NCBI RefSeq assembly: GCF_036880405.1
Contig: NZ_JBAJJM010000002.1
Location: 62,001 to 126,000 of the forward strand
Length of the DNA stretch: 64,000 nucleotides
DNA from: Mannheimia indoligenes
Lineage (GTDB): Bacteria; Pseudomonadota; Gammaproteobacteria; Enterobacterales; Pasteurellaceae
Direction: 5' to 3'
The position numbers were made by a program, and so were the translations under genes. The notes below the pieces were generated by a model. It made no database searches. It saw nothing but the letters and a program-made list of their open reading frames with translations, and had not been told where the DNA came from. Of the stretch, positions 40,954-50,750 are shown one piece after another. Numbering within the stretch: the stretch's first letter is position 1; each line of letters starts with the position of its first letter.

Positions 40954-43668
40954 ATGATTTCAAAATTACTTACCTCTATTTTTGGCTCAAGCAATGACCG
41001 TACGCTAAAACGTTTAAGAAAACGAGTGGTGCAAATTAATAAACTTGAGCCGACATTTGAACAGCTATCTGACGAAGAATTAAAAGCCAAAACGGCTGAA
41101 TTTAGACTCCGTTTAGCAGATGGGGCAACCTTAGACAGTTTATTGCCTGAAGCCTTTGCAACGGTTCGAGAAGCGAGTAAACGTGTGTTAGGTATGCGTC
41201 CGTTTGATGTACAGCTTATTGGCGGTATGGTTTTAACCGGGCGTAATATTGCCGAAATGCGTACTGGTGAAGGGAAAACATTAACTGCAACTCTGCCTTG
41301 CTATTTAAATGCTTTAACCGGTAAAGGGGTTCACGTTGTAACCGTAAATGATTACCTTGCTCGCCGTGATGCGGAAACTAACCGTCCATTATTTGAATTT
41401 TTAGGCTTAACCGTAGGCGTGAACATTCCTGGTTTACCGCCGGAGGTTAAACGTGCGGCATACCAAGCAGATATTACTTATTCAACCAATAGTGAATTAG
41501 GTTTTGACTACTTGCGTGATAATTTAGCTCACGATAGAAATGAACGTTTTCAACGTGAATTACATTACGCATTAGTGGATGAGGTGGACTCTATCTTAAT
41601 TGATGAAGCTCGTACGCCATTAATTATTTCAGGACCAGCGGAAGATGCGACTCAAATTTATCAAGCAGTAGATCAAATTATTCCGCATTTGATCGCACAA
41701 GATAAAGAAGATACCGAAGAATACACAGGCGAGGGTGATTTTACCCTAGATCTGAAAAATAAACAGGCTCATTTAACTGAGCGTGGTATGGTGAAAGTAG
41801 AGGATTTCCTTACTCAAATGGGCTTGATGGAAGAAGGGGAGAGCTTATATCACCCGGCTCGTATTTCGCTTTTACATCACGTTAGTGCGGCGTTGCGTGC
41901 TCATAAATTGTTTGAACGCAACGTGGACTACATTGTAAAAGATGGCGAGATTGTCATCATTGACGAGCACACAGGGCGAACAATGGCAGGTCGTCGCTGG
42001 TCTGATGGTCTACATCAAGCGATTGAAGCAAAAGAGCGTGTGAATATTCAAGGCGAAAACCAAACCGTTGCTTCTATTACTTACCAAAACTATTTCCGTC
42101 TATACGAAAAATTAGCAGGTATGACAGGTACAGCAGATACCGAAGCTTTTGAATTCCAACAAATTTACGGCTTAAATACCGTTGTTGTGCCAACAAACAG
42201 ACCGGTTATCCGTGTAGATCGCACTGACTTAATGTTCAAAAGTGAAGCAGAAAAATTTGCGGCGATTATTACTGAAATTAAAGATTGTATGGAACGCCAG
42301 CAACCTGTGTTAGTGGGGACAGCATCGGTGGAAAAATCGGAGTTATTATCGGCAGAATTAACTAAAGCGGGTATTCCTCACAACGTATTAAATGCAAAAT
42401 TCCACGCCCAAGAAGCAGAAATTGTGGCAGAAGCAGGTGCACCGGGTGCAGTAACTATTGCAACGAATATGGCTGGTCGCGGTACCGATATCGTGCTTGG
42501 CGGTAACTGGAGAATGGAAATTGCCAAACTTGAAAACCCAACTCAAGAACAAATTGATGAAATTAAATCAGCGTGGCAAGAGCGTTACAACACGGTAATG
42601 CAAGCAGGTGGTTTGCACATTATTGGTACAGAACGCCACGAGTCTCGCCGTATTGACAACCAGCTGCGTGGTCGTTCCGGTCGTCAAGGCGACCCGGGTT
42701 CATCACGTTTCTACTTATCATTAGATGACTCGTTGATGCGAATTTACCTCAATGAAGGTAAATTGAATATGATGCGTAAAGCCTTTACTGAAGAAGGCGA
42801 AGCGATGGAATCGAAACTTCTTACCAAAGTGATTGCTTCGGCTCAAGCAAAAGTGGAGGCTCATAACTTTGATGGTCGTAAAAACCTATTGCAATATGAT
42901 GATGTAGCGAACGAACAGCGTAAAGTGATTTACGAACAACGTAACCATTTATTAGACACAGACGATATTTCTTCAATGATTGAAACTATTCGCCAAGATG
43001 TATTTGATAGCACCATCAGTGAGTACATTCCGCCTCAATCTATTGAAGAAATGTGGGACGTACCGGGCTTGGAAGAGCGTTTACGCCGAGAGTTTGGCTT
43101 AGACTTACCAATTTCTCACTGGTTAGAAACCGAAAAAGATCTACACGAAGAAACCTTGCGTGAGCGTATTCTCAATATCGCTATTGAAGAATATAAAGCG
43201 AAAGAAGAGAAAGTTGGTGCTGAAGTAATGCGTAATTTTGAAAAAGGTGTAATGCTACAAAATCTTGATGAATTATGGAAAGAGCATCTTTCTTCTATGG
43301 ACTACTTACGCAAAGGCATTCACTTGCGTGGCTATGCTCAGAAAGATCCGAAGCAAGAGTACAAAAAAGAGTCTTTTGCAATGTTTACCAATATGCTTAA
43401 CACCTTAAAATTAAATGTGATTAGCATTTTAAGCCGTATTCAAGTGCGTAGCCAAGAAGAGGTGGAAGAGGCTCAACGTTTGCAAGCAGAAATGGAAGCT
43501 AAAGCGGCGGAGCAATCACCAATCGATGAGCCAGCACAGCAAGTTGATCTTGAAAGTTTAAGTGATGAAGAGTTAGCAAACTTAAACATTGGTCGTAATG
43601 ATCCTTGCCCTTGTGGTTCAGGCAAAAAATATAAACATTGTCACGGCAATAAAGCGAGATACGCATAA
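40954..43668 (+). CDS. secA: Preprotein translocase ATPase SecA
   Basis: The 904-residue motor drives post-translational export through SecYEG. Walker A is GEGKT with Lys108, followed by LVDEVDSILIDEARTPLIIS (Walker B region) and the second nucleotide fold with ATNMAGRGTDIVLGG. The C-terminus has the zinc site CPCGSGKKYKHCHG. The length equals the E. coli protein (901). It is downstream of secM, which likely controls its expression through ribosome stalling. Confidence 0.99.
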   Translation: MISKLLTSIFGSSNDRTLKRLRKRVVQINKLEPTFEQLSDEELKAKTAEFRLRLADGATLDSLLPEAFATVREASKRVLGMRPFDVQLIGGMVLTGRNIAEMRTGEGKTLTATLPCYLNALTGKGVHVVTVNDYLARRDAETNRPLFEFLGLTVGVNIPGLPPEVKRAAYQADITYSTNSELGFDYLRDNLAHDRNERFQRELHYALVDEVDSILIDEARTPLIISGPAEDATQIYQAVDQIIPHLIAQDKEDTEEYTGEGDFTLDLKNKQAHLTERGMVKVEDFLTQMGLMEEGESLYHPARISLLHHVSAALRAHKLFERNVDYIVKDGEIVIIDEHTGRTMAGRRWSDGLHQAIEAKERVNIQGENQTVASITYQNYFRLYEKLAGMTGTADTEAFEFQQIYGLNTVVVPTNRPVIRVDRTDLMFKSEAEKFAAIITEIKDCMERQQPVLVGTASVEKSELLSAELTKAGIPHNVLNAKFHAQEAEIVAEAGAPGAVTIATNMAGRGTDIVLGGNWRMEIAKLENPTQEQIDEIKSAWQERYNTVMQAGGLHIIGTERHESRRIDNQLRGRSGRQGDPGSSRFYLSLDDSLMRIYLNEGKLNMMRKAFTEEGEAMESKLLTKVIASAQAKVEAHNFDGRKNLLQYDDVANEQRKVIYEQRNHLLDTDDISSMIETIRQDVFDSTISEYIPPQSIEEMWDVPGLEERLRREFGLDLPISHWLETEKDLHEETLRERILNIAIEEYKAKEEKVGAEVMRNFEKGVMLQNLDELWKEHLSSMDYLRKGIHLRGYAQKDPKQEYKKESFAMFTNMLNTLKLNVISILSRIQVRSQEEVEEAQRLQAEMEAKAAEQSPIDEPAQQVDLESLSDEELANLNIGRNDPCPCGSGKKYKHCHGNKARYA

Positions 43669-43672
43669 TGAT

Positions 43673-43729
43673 ACAAGCGGTTATTTTTAGACAGAAATTT
43701 GCAAATTATCGTCTAAATCTGACCGCTTG
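43673..43729. repeat. Inverted uptake-sequence pair between secA and mutT
   Basis: ACAAGCGGT at 43673 faces ACCGCTTG at 43722-43729. Extra pairing (TTTTAGAC with GTCTAAA) extends the stem around TTTGCAAA. It lies in the 88-base gap between the genes. Confidence 0.8.
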
Positions 43730-43756
43730 AGTTTATAGAAAGAGTAGAGGAAATCT

Positions 43757-44167
43757 ATGTCAAAACCGATTATTCAAGTATCAGCCGGTATTATCCGCAA
43801 CGAATTTGGGCAAATTTATTTGACTCAACGCTTAGAAGGGCAAGACTTCGCTCAATCATTAGAATTTCCGGGCGGTAAGGTTGATGCCAGTGAGACCCCT
43901 GAAGAAGCCCTTAAACGTGAGCTAGAAGAAGAAATCGGTATTCAAGTGCTAAGTGCTTTTCCCTATGAAAGTTTCAGCTTTGAATATCCAAACAAGATTA
44001 TTGAATTTTTCTTCTACTTAGTGGAAGAATGGGTAAATGAACCCTTTGGTCGAGAAGGGCAAGAGGGCTTTTGGATCGCACAATCTGATTTAGATGAAGG
44101 GGCTTTCCCACCGGCTAATGCACAATTGATTAAACGTCTAAAAGCAGAAATAGAAAATCAAGAATAG
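43757..44167 (+). CDS. mutT: 8-oxo-dGTP diphosphatase MutT
   Basis: The 136-residue Nudix hydrolase has the Nudix box at about residues 39-61 (GGKVDASETPEEAL, then RELEEEIG). It removes oxidised dGTP from the nucleotide pool and prevents A:T to C:G changes. Position downstream of secA is the conserved location of mutT in gamma-proteobacteria. The length agrees with E. coli (129). GAGGAAA precedes the ATG. Confidence 0.95.
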   Translation: MSKPIIQVSAGIIRNEFGQIYLTQRLEGQDFAQSLEFPGGKVDASETPEEALKRELEEEIGIQVLSAFPYESFSFEYPNKIIEFFFYLVEEWVNEPFGREGQEGFWIAQSDLDEGAFPPANAQLIKRLKAEIENQE

Positions 44168-44196
44168 TAGTTGTTTAATCTGCTATTCTTTCTTTT
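44161..44196 (+). terminator. Terminator at the mutT stop
   Basis: AGAATAGTAG pairs with CTGCTATTCT (one G-U) around a TTGTTTAAT loop, then TTCTTTT. The stop codon is part of the left arm. Confidence 0.75.
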
Positions 44197-44307
44197 AAAG
44201 AAATAATCTTTTTTCATAACGCACATTTATTCCTTATCTTTATTTGGATAGAATAAAAGTTCCTTAACTAAAATTTAACAAATCGACAATTAAAGCGAGG
44301 AAATTTT

Positions 44308-44868
44308 ATGAAAAAAATCGTTATGTTAGTAGCTGCTATTGCTGCTGTATCTGCAAATGCGGCAACTTATAAAATTGACCCATATCACGCAAATGCAAGA
44401 TTTAGTATTGACCACTTTGGGACAAGTAGCAACGTGGGCGGTTTCTACAATTTAACAGGTGAATTACAGCTTGATGTAGAAAAAAGTACCGGCTCAATTG
44501 ATGTAACTATTCCGGTAAGCAGTTTACAAGCAAGTAGCCAAGATTTTACCAATCACTTAAAATCGGCTGATTTATTCCACGTTGAAAAATTCCCTGAAAT
44601 GCGTTTTGTTTCAACCAAATTCCATTTTGCCGATAAAAAAGTAACGGAAGTAGAAGGTAATTTAACCTTATTAGGCAAAACTCATCCGGTAACCTTAAAA
44701 GCGACAAAATTCAACTGCTATCAAAGCCCAATGTTAAAAGCTGAAGTATGTGGCGGCGATTTCGTAACGACTATCGACAGAAGCCAATGGGGTATGAACT
44801 ACCTTGTTGATGTAGGTATGACAAAAGACGTTGAAATTGCAATTCAAATTGAAGCAGCGAAGCAGTAA
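44308..44868 (+). CDS. YceI-family periplasmic protein
   Basis: The 186-residue protein has a signal peptide (MKKIVMLVAAIAAVSANA) and the lipocalin-like YceI fold with YKIDPYHANARFSIDHFGTS at the start of the mature part. The family binds isoprenoid-type lipids and is often linked to stress. The length is like E. coli YceI (191). It is a single gene with its own terminator, and no cytochrome b561 partner is adjacent. Confidence 0.9.
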   Translation: MKKIVMLVAAIAAVSANAATYKIDPYHANARFSIDHFGTSSNVGGFYNLTGELQLDVEKSTGSIDVTIPVSSLQASSQDFTNHLKSADLFHVEKFPEMRFVSTKFHFADKKVTEVEGNLTLLGKTHPVTLKATKFNCYQSPMLKAEVCGGDFVTTIDRSQWGMNYLVDVGMTKDVEIAIQIEAAKQ

Positions 44869-44878
44869 TTATTAAGCG

Positions 44879-44905
44879 AATCCGCACTTATGTGCGGATT
44901 TTTTT
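44879..44905 (+). terminator. Terminator after the yceI-like gene
   Basis: AATCCGCAC pairs with GTGCGGATT around TTAT and is followed by TTTTT. Confidence 0.9.
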
Positions 44906-44944
44906 ATGGTTTTCGTTCTCTTTATTTGACTGAAATTCCACCAC

Positions 44945-44988
44945 CAAGCGGTGAAGTTTGCAAAATTTTTTACAAATTTCACCGCTTG
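44945..44988. repeat. Inverted uptake-sequence pair before groES
   Basis: CAAGCGGTGAA and TTCACCGCTTG pair, with further pairing of TTTG and CAAA around an A/T loop. The pair sits just upstream of the groES promoter candidate. Confidence 0.8.
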
Positions 44989-45015
44989 CCCTTGAAAGTA
45001 TGAAATCCGCCTTTA
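44989..45015 (+). promoter_or_regulatory. Possible heat-shock (sigma-32) promoter of groESL
   Basis: CCCTTGAA at 44989-44996 resembles the sigma-32 -35 element. CCGCCTTTA at 45007-45015 loosely resembles the CCCCATTTA -10. The 10-base spacing is shorter than the usual 13-15, so this is a weak assignment. Confidence 0.35.
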
Positions 45016-45079
45016 TATTGTTAGACGTTACGCTTTTTGCGTAGAATTATCAATCATCAATTTATAAGAGGAACAGAAT

Positions 45080-45370
45080 ATGGCACTTCGTCCATTACAC
45101 GATAAAGTTATTTTAAAACGTGAAGAAGTTGAAACAAAATCGGCAGGTGGTATTGTTTTAACCGGTTCGGCAGCAACAAAATCAACCCGTGGTAAAGTAA
45201 TTGCAGTAGGTACAGGTCGAATTTTAGAGAACGGTTCGGTTCAACCCTTAGCGGTTAAAGTAGGTGATGTCGTTATCTTCAATGAAGGCTACGGCGTGAA
45301 AACCGAGAAAATTGATGGCGAAGAAGTGTTAATTTTAGCAGAACACGATATTTTAGCGATTGTAGAATAA
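45080..45370 (+). CDS. groES: Co-chaperonin GroES
   Basis: The 96-residue protein starts MALRPLHDKVILKREEVETK with the conserved mobile loop (SAGGIVLTGSAATKSTRG) and ends in AEHDILAIVE. It caps GroEL during folding. It lies 59 bases before groEL in the normal groESL order. Confidence 0.99.
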   Translation: MALRPLHDKVILKREEVETKSAGGIVLTGSAATKSTRGKVIAVGTGRILENGSVQPLAVKVGDVVIFNEGYGVKTEKIDGEEVLILAEHDILAIVE

Positions 45371-45429
45371 ATTAATTGTAATGTAGGAGTGTATTACATA
45401 CGCCTACACACATCAAAAAGGAAAAGAAA

Positions 45430-47070
45430 ATGGCAGCAAAAGACGTTAAATTTGGTAATGATGCACGCGTAAAAATGTTAAAAGGCGTGAATATTTTAGC
45501 TGATGCAGTAAAAGTAACTTTAGGTCCGAAAGGTCGTAATGTGGTATTGGACCGTGCATACGGTGCTCCAACGATTACTAAAGATGGTGTATCGGTTGCT
45601 CGTGAAATCGAATTAGAAGATAAATTTGAAAATATGGGTGCTCAAATGGTGAAAGAGGTTGCCTCTAAAGCCAATGATGCCGCCGGTGATGGTACAACAA
45701 CTGCAACGGTATTAGCTCAAGCGATCGTAAATGAAGGCTTGAAAGCGGTTGCAGCCGGTATGAACCCAATGGATTTAAAACGTGGTATCGATAAAGCAGT
45801 TGCCGCAGTTGTTGAAGAATTAAAAGTGATTTCAAAACCGTGTGAAACTTCCAAAGAGATCGAGCAAGTTGGGACAATTTCAGCAAACTCAGATGAAACC
45901 GTCGGTAAATTAATTGCTCAAGCGATGGAAAAAGTGGGCAAAGAGGGCGTAATTACTGTTGAAGACGGCACAGGTTTAGAAGATGCGTTAGATGTGGTTG
46001 AAGGTATGCAGTTTGATCGCGGCTACTTATCACCATATTTCATCAATAAACCTGAAGCTGGCACAGTAGAGTTGGAGAATCCGTACATTCTTTTAGTGGA
46101 TAAAAAAGTCTCTAACATTCGTGAATTATTACCGGTGTTGGAAGGTGTGGCGAAAGCGGGCAAACCGTTAGTGATTATTGCAGAAGACATCGAAGGCGAA
46201 GCATTAGCAACGCTTGTTGTGAACACAATGCGTGGTATTGTAAAAGTAGCTGCAGTGAAAGCACCAGGATTTGGCGATCGCCGTAAAGCGATGTTACAAG
46301 ATATTGCTATCTTAACTGCGGGTACCGTGATTTCTGAAGAGATCGGTATGGAACTTGAAAAAGCGACATTAGAAGAGTTAGGTCAAGCAAAACGTGTGGT
46401 TATCTCAAAAGATAACACCACGATTATTGACGGCATTGGTGATGAAACACAAATTAAAGGTCGTGTAGCACAAATTCGTCAACAAATTGAAGATTCGACT
46501 TCAGACTACGACAAAGAAAAACTGCAAGAACGTGTAGCAAAATTAGCCGGCGGTGTGGCAGTTATCAAAGTTGGTGCGGCAACAGAAGTAGCGATGAAAG
46601 AGAAGAAAGACCGTGTTGATGATGCCTTACACGCTACCCGTGCCGCAGTGGAAGAAGGTATCGTTCCGGGAGGTGGTGTAGCTTTAGTGCGTGCAGCAAG
46701 CAAAGTAGCAGCAACCTTAAAAGGCGACAATGAGGAACAAAATGTGGGTATCAAACTTGCCCTTCGTGCGATGGAAGCACCTTTACGCCAAATCGTAGCA
46801 AATGCCGGTGAAGAGTCTTCAGTAGTCGCTCGCAACGTGAAAGATGGTTCGGGTAACTATGGTTATAATGCAGGTACAGAGCAGTATGGCGATATGTTAG
46901 AAATGGGTATTTTAGATCCAACTAAAGTAACCCGTTCAGCATTACAATTTGCAGCTTCTATTGCAGGTTTAATGATCACGACAGAATGTATGATCACAGA
47001 CTTACCAAAAGAAGAAAAATTAGATCCAGCCGCAATGGGCGGTATGGGTGGAATGGGCGGAATGATGTAA
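45430..47070 (+). CDS. groEL: Chaperonin GroEL
   Basis: The 546-residue chaperonin has the ATP-site stretches VTLGPKGRNVVLD and NDAAGDGTTTATVLA (Asp87 and neighbours) and the typical Gly-Met tail GGMGGMGGMM. It forms the double-ring folding chamber with GroES. Only one groEL is seen in this window. Confidence 0.99.
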   Translation: MAAKDVKFGNDARVKMLKGVNILADAVKVTLGPKGRNVVLDRAYGAPTITKDGVSVAREIELEDKFENMGAQMVKEVASKANDAAGDGTTTATVLAQAIVNEGLKAVAAGMNPMDLKRGIDKAVAAVVEELKVISKPCETSKEIEQVGTISANSDETVGKLIAQAMEKVGKEGVITVEDGTGLEDALDVVEGMQFDRGYLSPYFINKPEAGTVELENPYILLVDKKVSNIRELLPVLEGVAKAGKPLVIIAEDIEGEALATLVVNTMRGIVKVAAVKAPGFGDRRKAMLQDIAILTAGTVISEEIGMELEKATLEELGQAKRVVISKDNTTIIDGIGDETQIKGRVAQIRQQIEDSTSDYDKEKLQERVAKLAGGVAVIKVGAATEVAMKEKKDRVDDALHATRAAVEEGIVPGGGVALVRAASKVAATLKGDNEEQNVGIKLALRAMEAPLRQIVANAGEESSVVARNVKDGSGNYGYNAGTEQYGDMLEMGILDPTKVTRSALQFAASIAGLMITTECMITDLPKEEKLDPAAMGGMGGMGGMM

Positions 47071-47088
47071 TCGTTTGTTCTTAATAAA

Positions 47089-47126
47089 TAAAAGCTACTG
47101 AAAAACTCAGTAGCTTTTATTTTATT
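47089..47126 (+). terminator. Terminator after groEL
   Basis: AAAAGCTACTGA pairs with TCAGTAGCTTTT around AAAAC, followed by ATTTTATTTATT. Confidence 0.9.
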
Positions 47127-47172
47127 TATTAGAAGAACTGCAAGCGGTCATTTTTGTAGAAAAGTTTGCAAT

Positions 47173-47204
47173 AAAAAGCCAAGCTATTCTAGCTTGGCTT
47201 TTTC
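47173..47204. terminator. Bidirectional terminator before the small periplasmic gene
   Basis: AAAAAGCCAAGCTA pairs with TAGCTTGGCTTTTT around TTC. It ends at the stop codon of the minus-strand gene. Confidence 0.88.
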
Positions 47205-47531
47205 TTATTGATGTTTTTGCCTTAGGTTATTTAATGCGGTTAAACCTTTTTCACAACTTTTTTGTTGTAGAACAGTATCCATTTTAAGGATCTGTTGCTT
47301 TGTTGAAGAAAGTTTATTTTTCATTTTAACCAATTGAGTATGAGTACCCGGCTGTTTTTCTGCATCAGAAACTAATTTATTTGCGGTGTTAAACATTTTC
47401 TCACATTCAGTTGGTAATGTTTTACTTAAAGTAGGTTTTGCAACTGTAAGTGATGAAGTTTTCACATTCGCAATTGCAGTAGCTGAAACCAGTACTGCAC
47501 AAAGTGTAACTCCTAAAATTCTTTTAAGCAT
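47205..47531 (-). CDS. Small periplasmic protein, possibly DUF5339-like
   Basis: The 108-residue protein starts MLKRILGVTLCAVLVSATAI, a signal peptide cleaved after ANA. The mature part is Lys-rich, helical, with two cysteines (CEKMFNTANKLV and KSCEKGLTALNNL) that could form a disulfide. It looks like the small Pasteurellaceae proteins in DUF5339, but that is only a resemblance. The start at 47531 has GGAG 8 bases upstream and is preferred to one 5 codons earlier. Confidence 0.7.
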   Translation of the reverse strand: MLKRILGVTLCAVLVSATAIANVKTSSLTVAKPTLSKTLPTECEKMFNTANKLVSDAEKQPGTHTQLVKMKNKLSSTKQQILKMDTVLQQKSCEKGLTALNNLRQKHQ

Positions 47532-47546
47532 GCGTTCTCCACACAT

Positions 47547-47940
47547 TAAGTGCTAATAAATTCAATGTTTTGCTTATTATCAAATATAAAGCCAGCCGAT
47601 ACTAGCAGAAGTTTAAATAAAAGTCATCTATTAAGTGGATCTTTTTTGCTAAAAGATCCATATATATTAAAATGGTAAATTATTTGTTATAAATTTGTTT
47701 ATTATAACCTAGTTATTTAGTGGGTTATATAGAATTTATTACATAAATAAACCAATTTTGTGACGAATATAACAAAATTACTATTTTTTAATTGGTTATT
47801 TACAGGTAGAATACTTTCCGACACTTTATTATAAATTTAACCAATTTGGGTTATTGTTAGAATTGAGTGAAAATTTGTGGGCGATTACTTTTCGGTAATC
47901 TATTTGTCAAATTATTATATTAATAAATAAGAGGTTTGAG
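47547..47940 (+). promoter_or_regulatory. cydAB control region with repeated AATTGGTT motifs
   Basis: The AT-rich stretch of about 390 bases has no gene. AATTGGTT or its complement occurs at 47750-47757, 47790-47797 and 47839-47846, each followed by A/T bases on its reading strand. GTTAT-type words are also frequent. cydAB is ArcA- and FNR-controlled in relatives, and ArcA boxes are AT-rich GTTA repeats, so these are candidate sites. No canonical FNR box was found. Confidence 0.45.
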
Positions 47941-49491
47941 ATGTTAGACGTAGTTGAACTCTCACGTTTGCAGTTTGCTTTAACTGCACTCTATCACTTC
48001 TTATTCGTACCGCTTACATTAGGTCTTTCTTTCGTACTTGTTGTGATGGAAACACTTTATGTAACTACGGGTAAAGAAGTATATAAAGATATGACTAAAT
48101 TCTGGGGTAAGTTATTTGGTATTAACTTTGCTCTAGGTGTAACAACTGGTATTACAATGGAATTCCAGTTTGGTATGAACTGGTCATATTACTCTCATTA
48201 TGTAGGTGATATCTTTGGTGCTCCATTAGCGATTGAAGGCTTAATGGCATTCTTCTTAGAATCTACATTTGTGGGCTTGTTCTTCTTTGGTTGGGAACGT
48301 TTATCAAAAGCTAAACACTTATTAACGACTTACTGTGTTGCATTTGGTTCTAACTTATCTGCATTGTGGATTTTAGTAGCTAATGGTTGGATGCAAAATC
48401 CGGTTGCTTCAGAGTTTAACTTTGAAACAATGCGTATGGAACTTTCAAGCTTCTCTGAATTGTTACTAAATCCGGTTACGCAATCTAAATTTTTACATAC
48501 TGTAACAGCAGGTTATGTTTGTGGTTCTATTTTCGTATTAGGTATTAGTGCATACTACATCTTAAAAGGTCGTGATTTAGGATTTGCTAAACGTTCATTC
48601 TCTGTAGGTGCAAGTTTTGGTTTATTATCGATTATTGCGGTATTAATTATGGGCGATGAGTCCGGTTATGAAATCGGGAAAGCTCAGCCAACAAAATTAG
48701 CTGCAATGGAAGGTGAATTTGAAACTCAACCTGCTCCGGCTGCGTGGAATGCATTTGTTATTCCAAATACAGCAGAAATGAAAAATGAATTCTCAATTCA
48801 TATTCCTTATGCCGCCGGTATTATTGCAACGCGTTCTTTAGATACTGAAATTACAGGCTTAAAAGATATCCGTGTAATCAATGAACAACGTGTTCGTAAC
48901 GGTATTGTTGCTTACGGTTTACTAGAAAAATTACGTTCTGGTAACTATACAGAAGCAGATAAAGAAGGCTTTAAAGCAGTGCAAAAAGATTTAGGTTTTG
49001 GCTTATTGTTAAAACAATATACAGACAATGTAGTTGATGCAACAGAAGAGCAAATCCAAAAAGCAGCGGATAATACTATTCCAAATGTAGGTCCTACTTT
49101 CTGGGCATTCCGTGTGATGATGCTTTCAGGTGTGATTATGTTGGTATTGATCATTGCTGCGTTTGTTCAAAATATGCGTGGTAGAGTAGGGCAAAGTCGT
49201 TTCCTATTAAGAACGTTATTATGTGGTATCCCATTACCGTGGATCGCAATTGAATCTGGTTGGTTCTTAGCCGAGTATGGTCGTCAGCCGTGGGCTATCT
49301 ATGAGATGTTACCTGTTGGTGTAGCAAACTCTGCATTAACAACAGGCGATTTATGGTTTACGATCGGCTTGTTATGTGGTTTATATACACTGTTCTTAAT
49401 CATAGAAATGTACTTAATGTTTAAATACGGACGACTTGGACCAAGTGCATTAAAAACAGGTCGTTACTACTTTGAACAATCAGCTAAATAA
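47941..49491 (+). CDS. cydA: Cytochrome bd oxidase subunit I
   Basis: The 516-residue membrane subunit (E. coli 522) has the haem ligands His19, His186 and Met393 at the expected positions. GDESGYEIGKAQPTKLAAME is the Q-loop quinol-binding region with Lys252 and Glu257. It oxidises quinol with high oxygen affinity. It is the first gene of cydABX-ybgE, with GAGGTTTGAG before the ATG. Confidence 0.98.
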   Translation: MLDVVELSRLQFALTALYHFLFVPLTLGLSFVLVVMETLYVTTGKEVYKDMTKFWGKLFGINFALGVTTGITMEFQFGMNWSYYSHYVGDIFGAPLAIEGLMAFFLESTFVGLFFFGWERLSKAKHLLTTYCVAFGSNLSALWILVANGWMQNPVASEFNFETMRMELSSFSELLLNPVTQSKFLHTVTAGYVCGSIFVLGISAYYILKGRDLGFAKRSFSVGASFGLLSIIAVLIMGDESGYEIGKAQPTKLAAMEGEFETQPAPAAWNAFVIPNTAEMKNEFSIHIPYAAGIIATRSLDTEITGLKDIRVINEQRVRNGIVAYGLLEKLRSGNYTEADKEGFKAVQKDLGFGLLLKQYTDNVVDATEEQIQKAADNTIPNVGPTFWAFRVMMLSGVIMLVLIIAAFVQNMRGRVGQSRFLLRTLLCGIPLPWIAIESGWFLAEYGRQPWAIYEMLPVGVANSALTTGDLWFTIGLLCGLYTLFLIIEMYLMFKYGRLGPSALKTGRYYFEQSAK

Positions 49492-49503
49492 TAGGAGTTA
49501 AAA

Positions 49504-50637
49504 ATGCTCGATTATGAATTTCTCCGCTTTATTTGGTGGATTTTAATCATAGTATTATTAATTGGTTTCGCCATTACTGATGGCTTTACTATGGGCGTAT
49601 TAAACCTTTTACCTGTGATTGGTAAGAGTAATGTTGAACGCCGTATTATGATCAACACAGTTGCTCCTCACTGGGATGGTAACCAAGTGTGGTTATTAAC
49701 CGCTGGCGGTGCATTATTTGCAGCGTGGCCTACAGTATATGCAACCTCGTTCTCAGGTTTCTATATTGCAATGGTGCTAGTATTAGCAGCGTTATTCTTC
49801 CGCCCTGTTGGTTTTGAGTATCGTGCCAAAATTGATAGTCCGAAATGGCGTAATGCTTGGGACTGGGGGCTATTAATCGGTGGATTTGTACCATCATTAG
49901 TATTCGGTGTTGCATTTGGTAACTTATTACAAGGTGTACCATTTGAATTTAACAGCATTAACCAATCACAATACACAGGTACATTCTTTGGTTTATTAAA
50001 TCCATTTGCATTATTATGTGGTGTGATTAGTTTAATGCTGCTAACAACACAGGGTGCAACTTGGTTACAAATGAAAACCACAGATGAGCTCCATAATAAT
50101 TCAAGAAAAGTAGCACAAGTTACAGCAGCAGTTGTATTAGTTGCCTTTGTTCTTGCAGGTGTATGGTTATATTTCAAAGATGGTTTTGTAGTAACAAGCC
50201 AAATTGATCACAATGCACAATCTGTATTTACTAATAAAACAGTAGCAGTTGAAACAGGTGCTTGGTTCAGAAATTATGCGGCAATGCCTGTATTATGGAT
50301 CATTCCGGCATTAGCGGTAATTGGTGCATTGCTTACTATCGTTGCATCAAGAGCAAATCGTTCCGGCTTTGCGTTCTTCTCATCATCTATTATGATTGTT
50401 GGGGTAATTACAACGGCGGCAGTTTCAATGTTCCCATTTGTAATGCCATCAATTACTCATCCTAATATGAGTTTAACGATGTGGGATGCAACCGCAAGTC
50501 AAACAACATTAACAGTAATGTTAGTAGTAGCGTGTATCTTCGTTCCAACAGTATTAGGCTATACTATTTGGTCATACATCAAAATGTATGGTCGCTTAGA
50601 TGCGAGTTACTTAGAACACAATAAATCAGCTTACTAA
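49504..50637 (+). CDS. cydB: Cytochrome bd oxidase subunit II
   Basis: The 377-residue subunit (E. coli 379) has eight to nine helices and starts MLDYEFLRFIWWILI with the conserved FAITDGFTMGVLNLLP and APHWDGNQVWL. It pairs with CydA in the oxidase. It starts 12 bases after cydA, with AGGAGTT upstream. Confidence 0.98.
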   Translation: MLDYEFLRFIWWILIIVLLIGFAITDGFTMGVLNLLPVIGKSNVERRIMINTVAPHWDGNQVWLLTAGGALFAAWPTVYATSFSGFYIAMVLVLAALFFRPVGFEYRAKIDSPKWRNAWDWGLLIGGFVPSLVFGVAFGNLLQGVPFEFNSINQSQYTGTFFGLLNPFALLCGVISLMLLTTQGATWLQMKTTDELHNNSRKVAQVTAAVVLVAFVLAGVWLYFKDGFVVTSQIDHNAQSVFTNKTVAVETGAWFRNYAAMPVLWIIPALAVIGALLTIVASRANRSGFAFFSSSIMIVGVITTAAVSMFPFVMPSITHPNMSLTMWDATASQTTLTVMLVVACIFVPTVLGYTIWSYIKMYGRLDASYLEHNKSAY

Positions 50638-50651
50638 TAGGAGAGTGCATT

Positions 50652-50750
50652 ATGTTTTATGTAACTTGGGTGTTAGGTGTAATGCTTGCAATTTTCTTTG
50701 CAACAGTAATCACTATCAGCATTGAAAAAACAGGTAAGTTTGACGAGTAA
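50652..50750 (+). CDS. cydX: Cytochrome bd oxidase small subunit CydX
   Basis: The 32-residue single-helix peptide starts MFYVTWVLGVMLAIFFATVI and ends in a charged tail. The N-terminal pattern W-x-L-G is that of CydX (YbgT). It stabilises the haem core of CydAB. AGGAG precedes it. Its stop overlaps the ybgE start as TAATG. It is short enough to be missed by standard callers. Confidence 0.95.
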   Translation: MFYVTWVLGVMLAIFFATVITISIEKTGKFDE

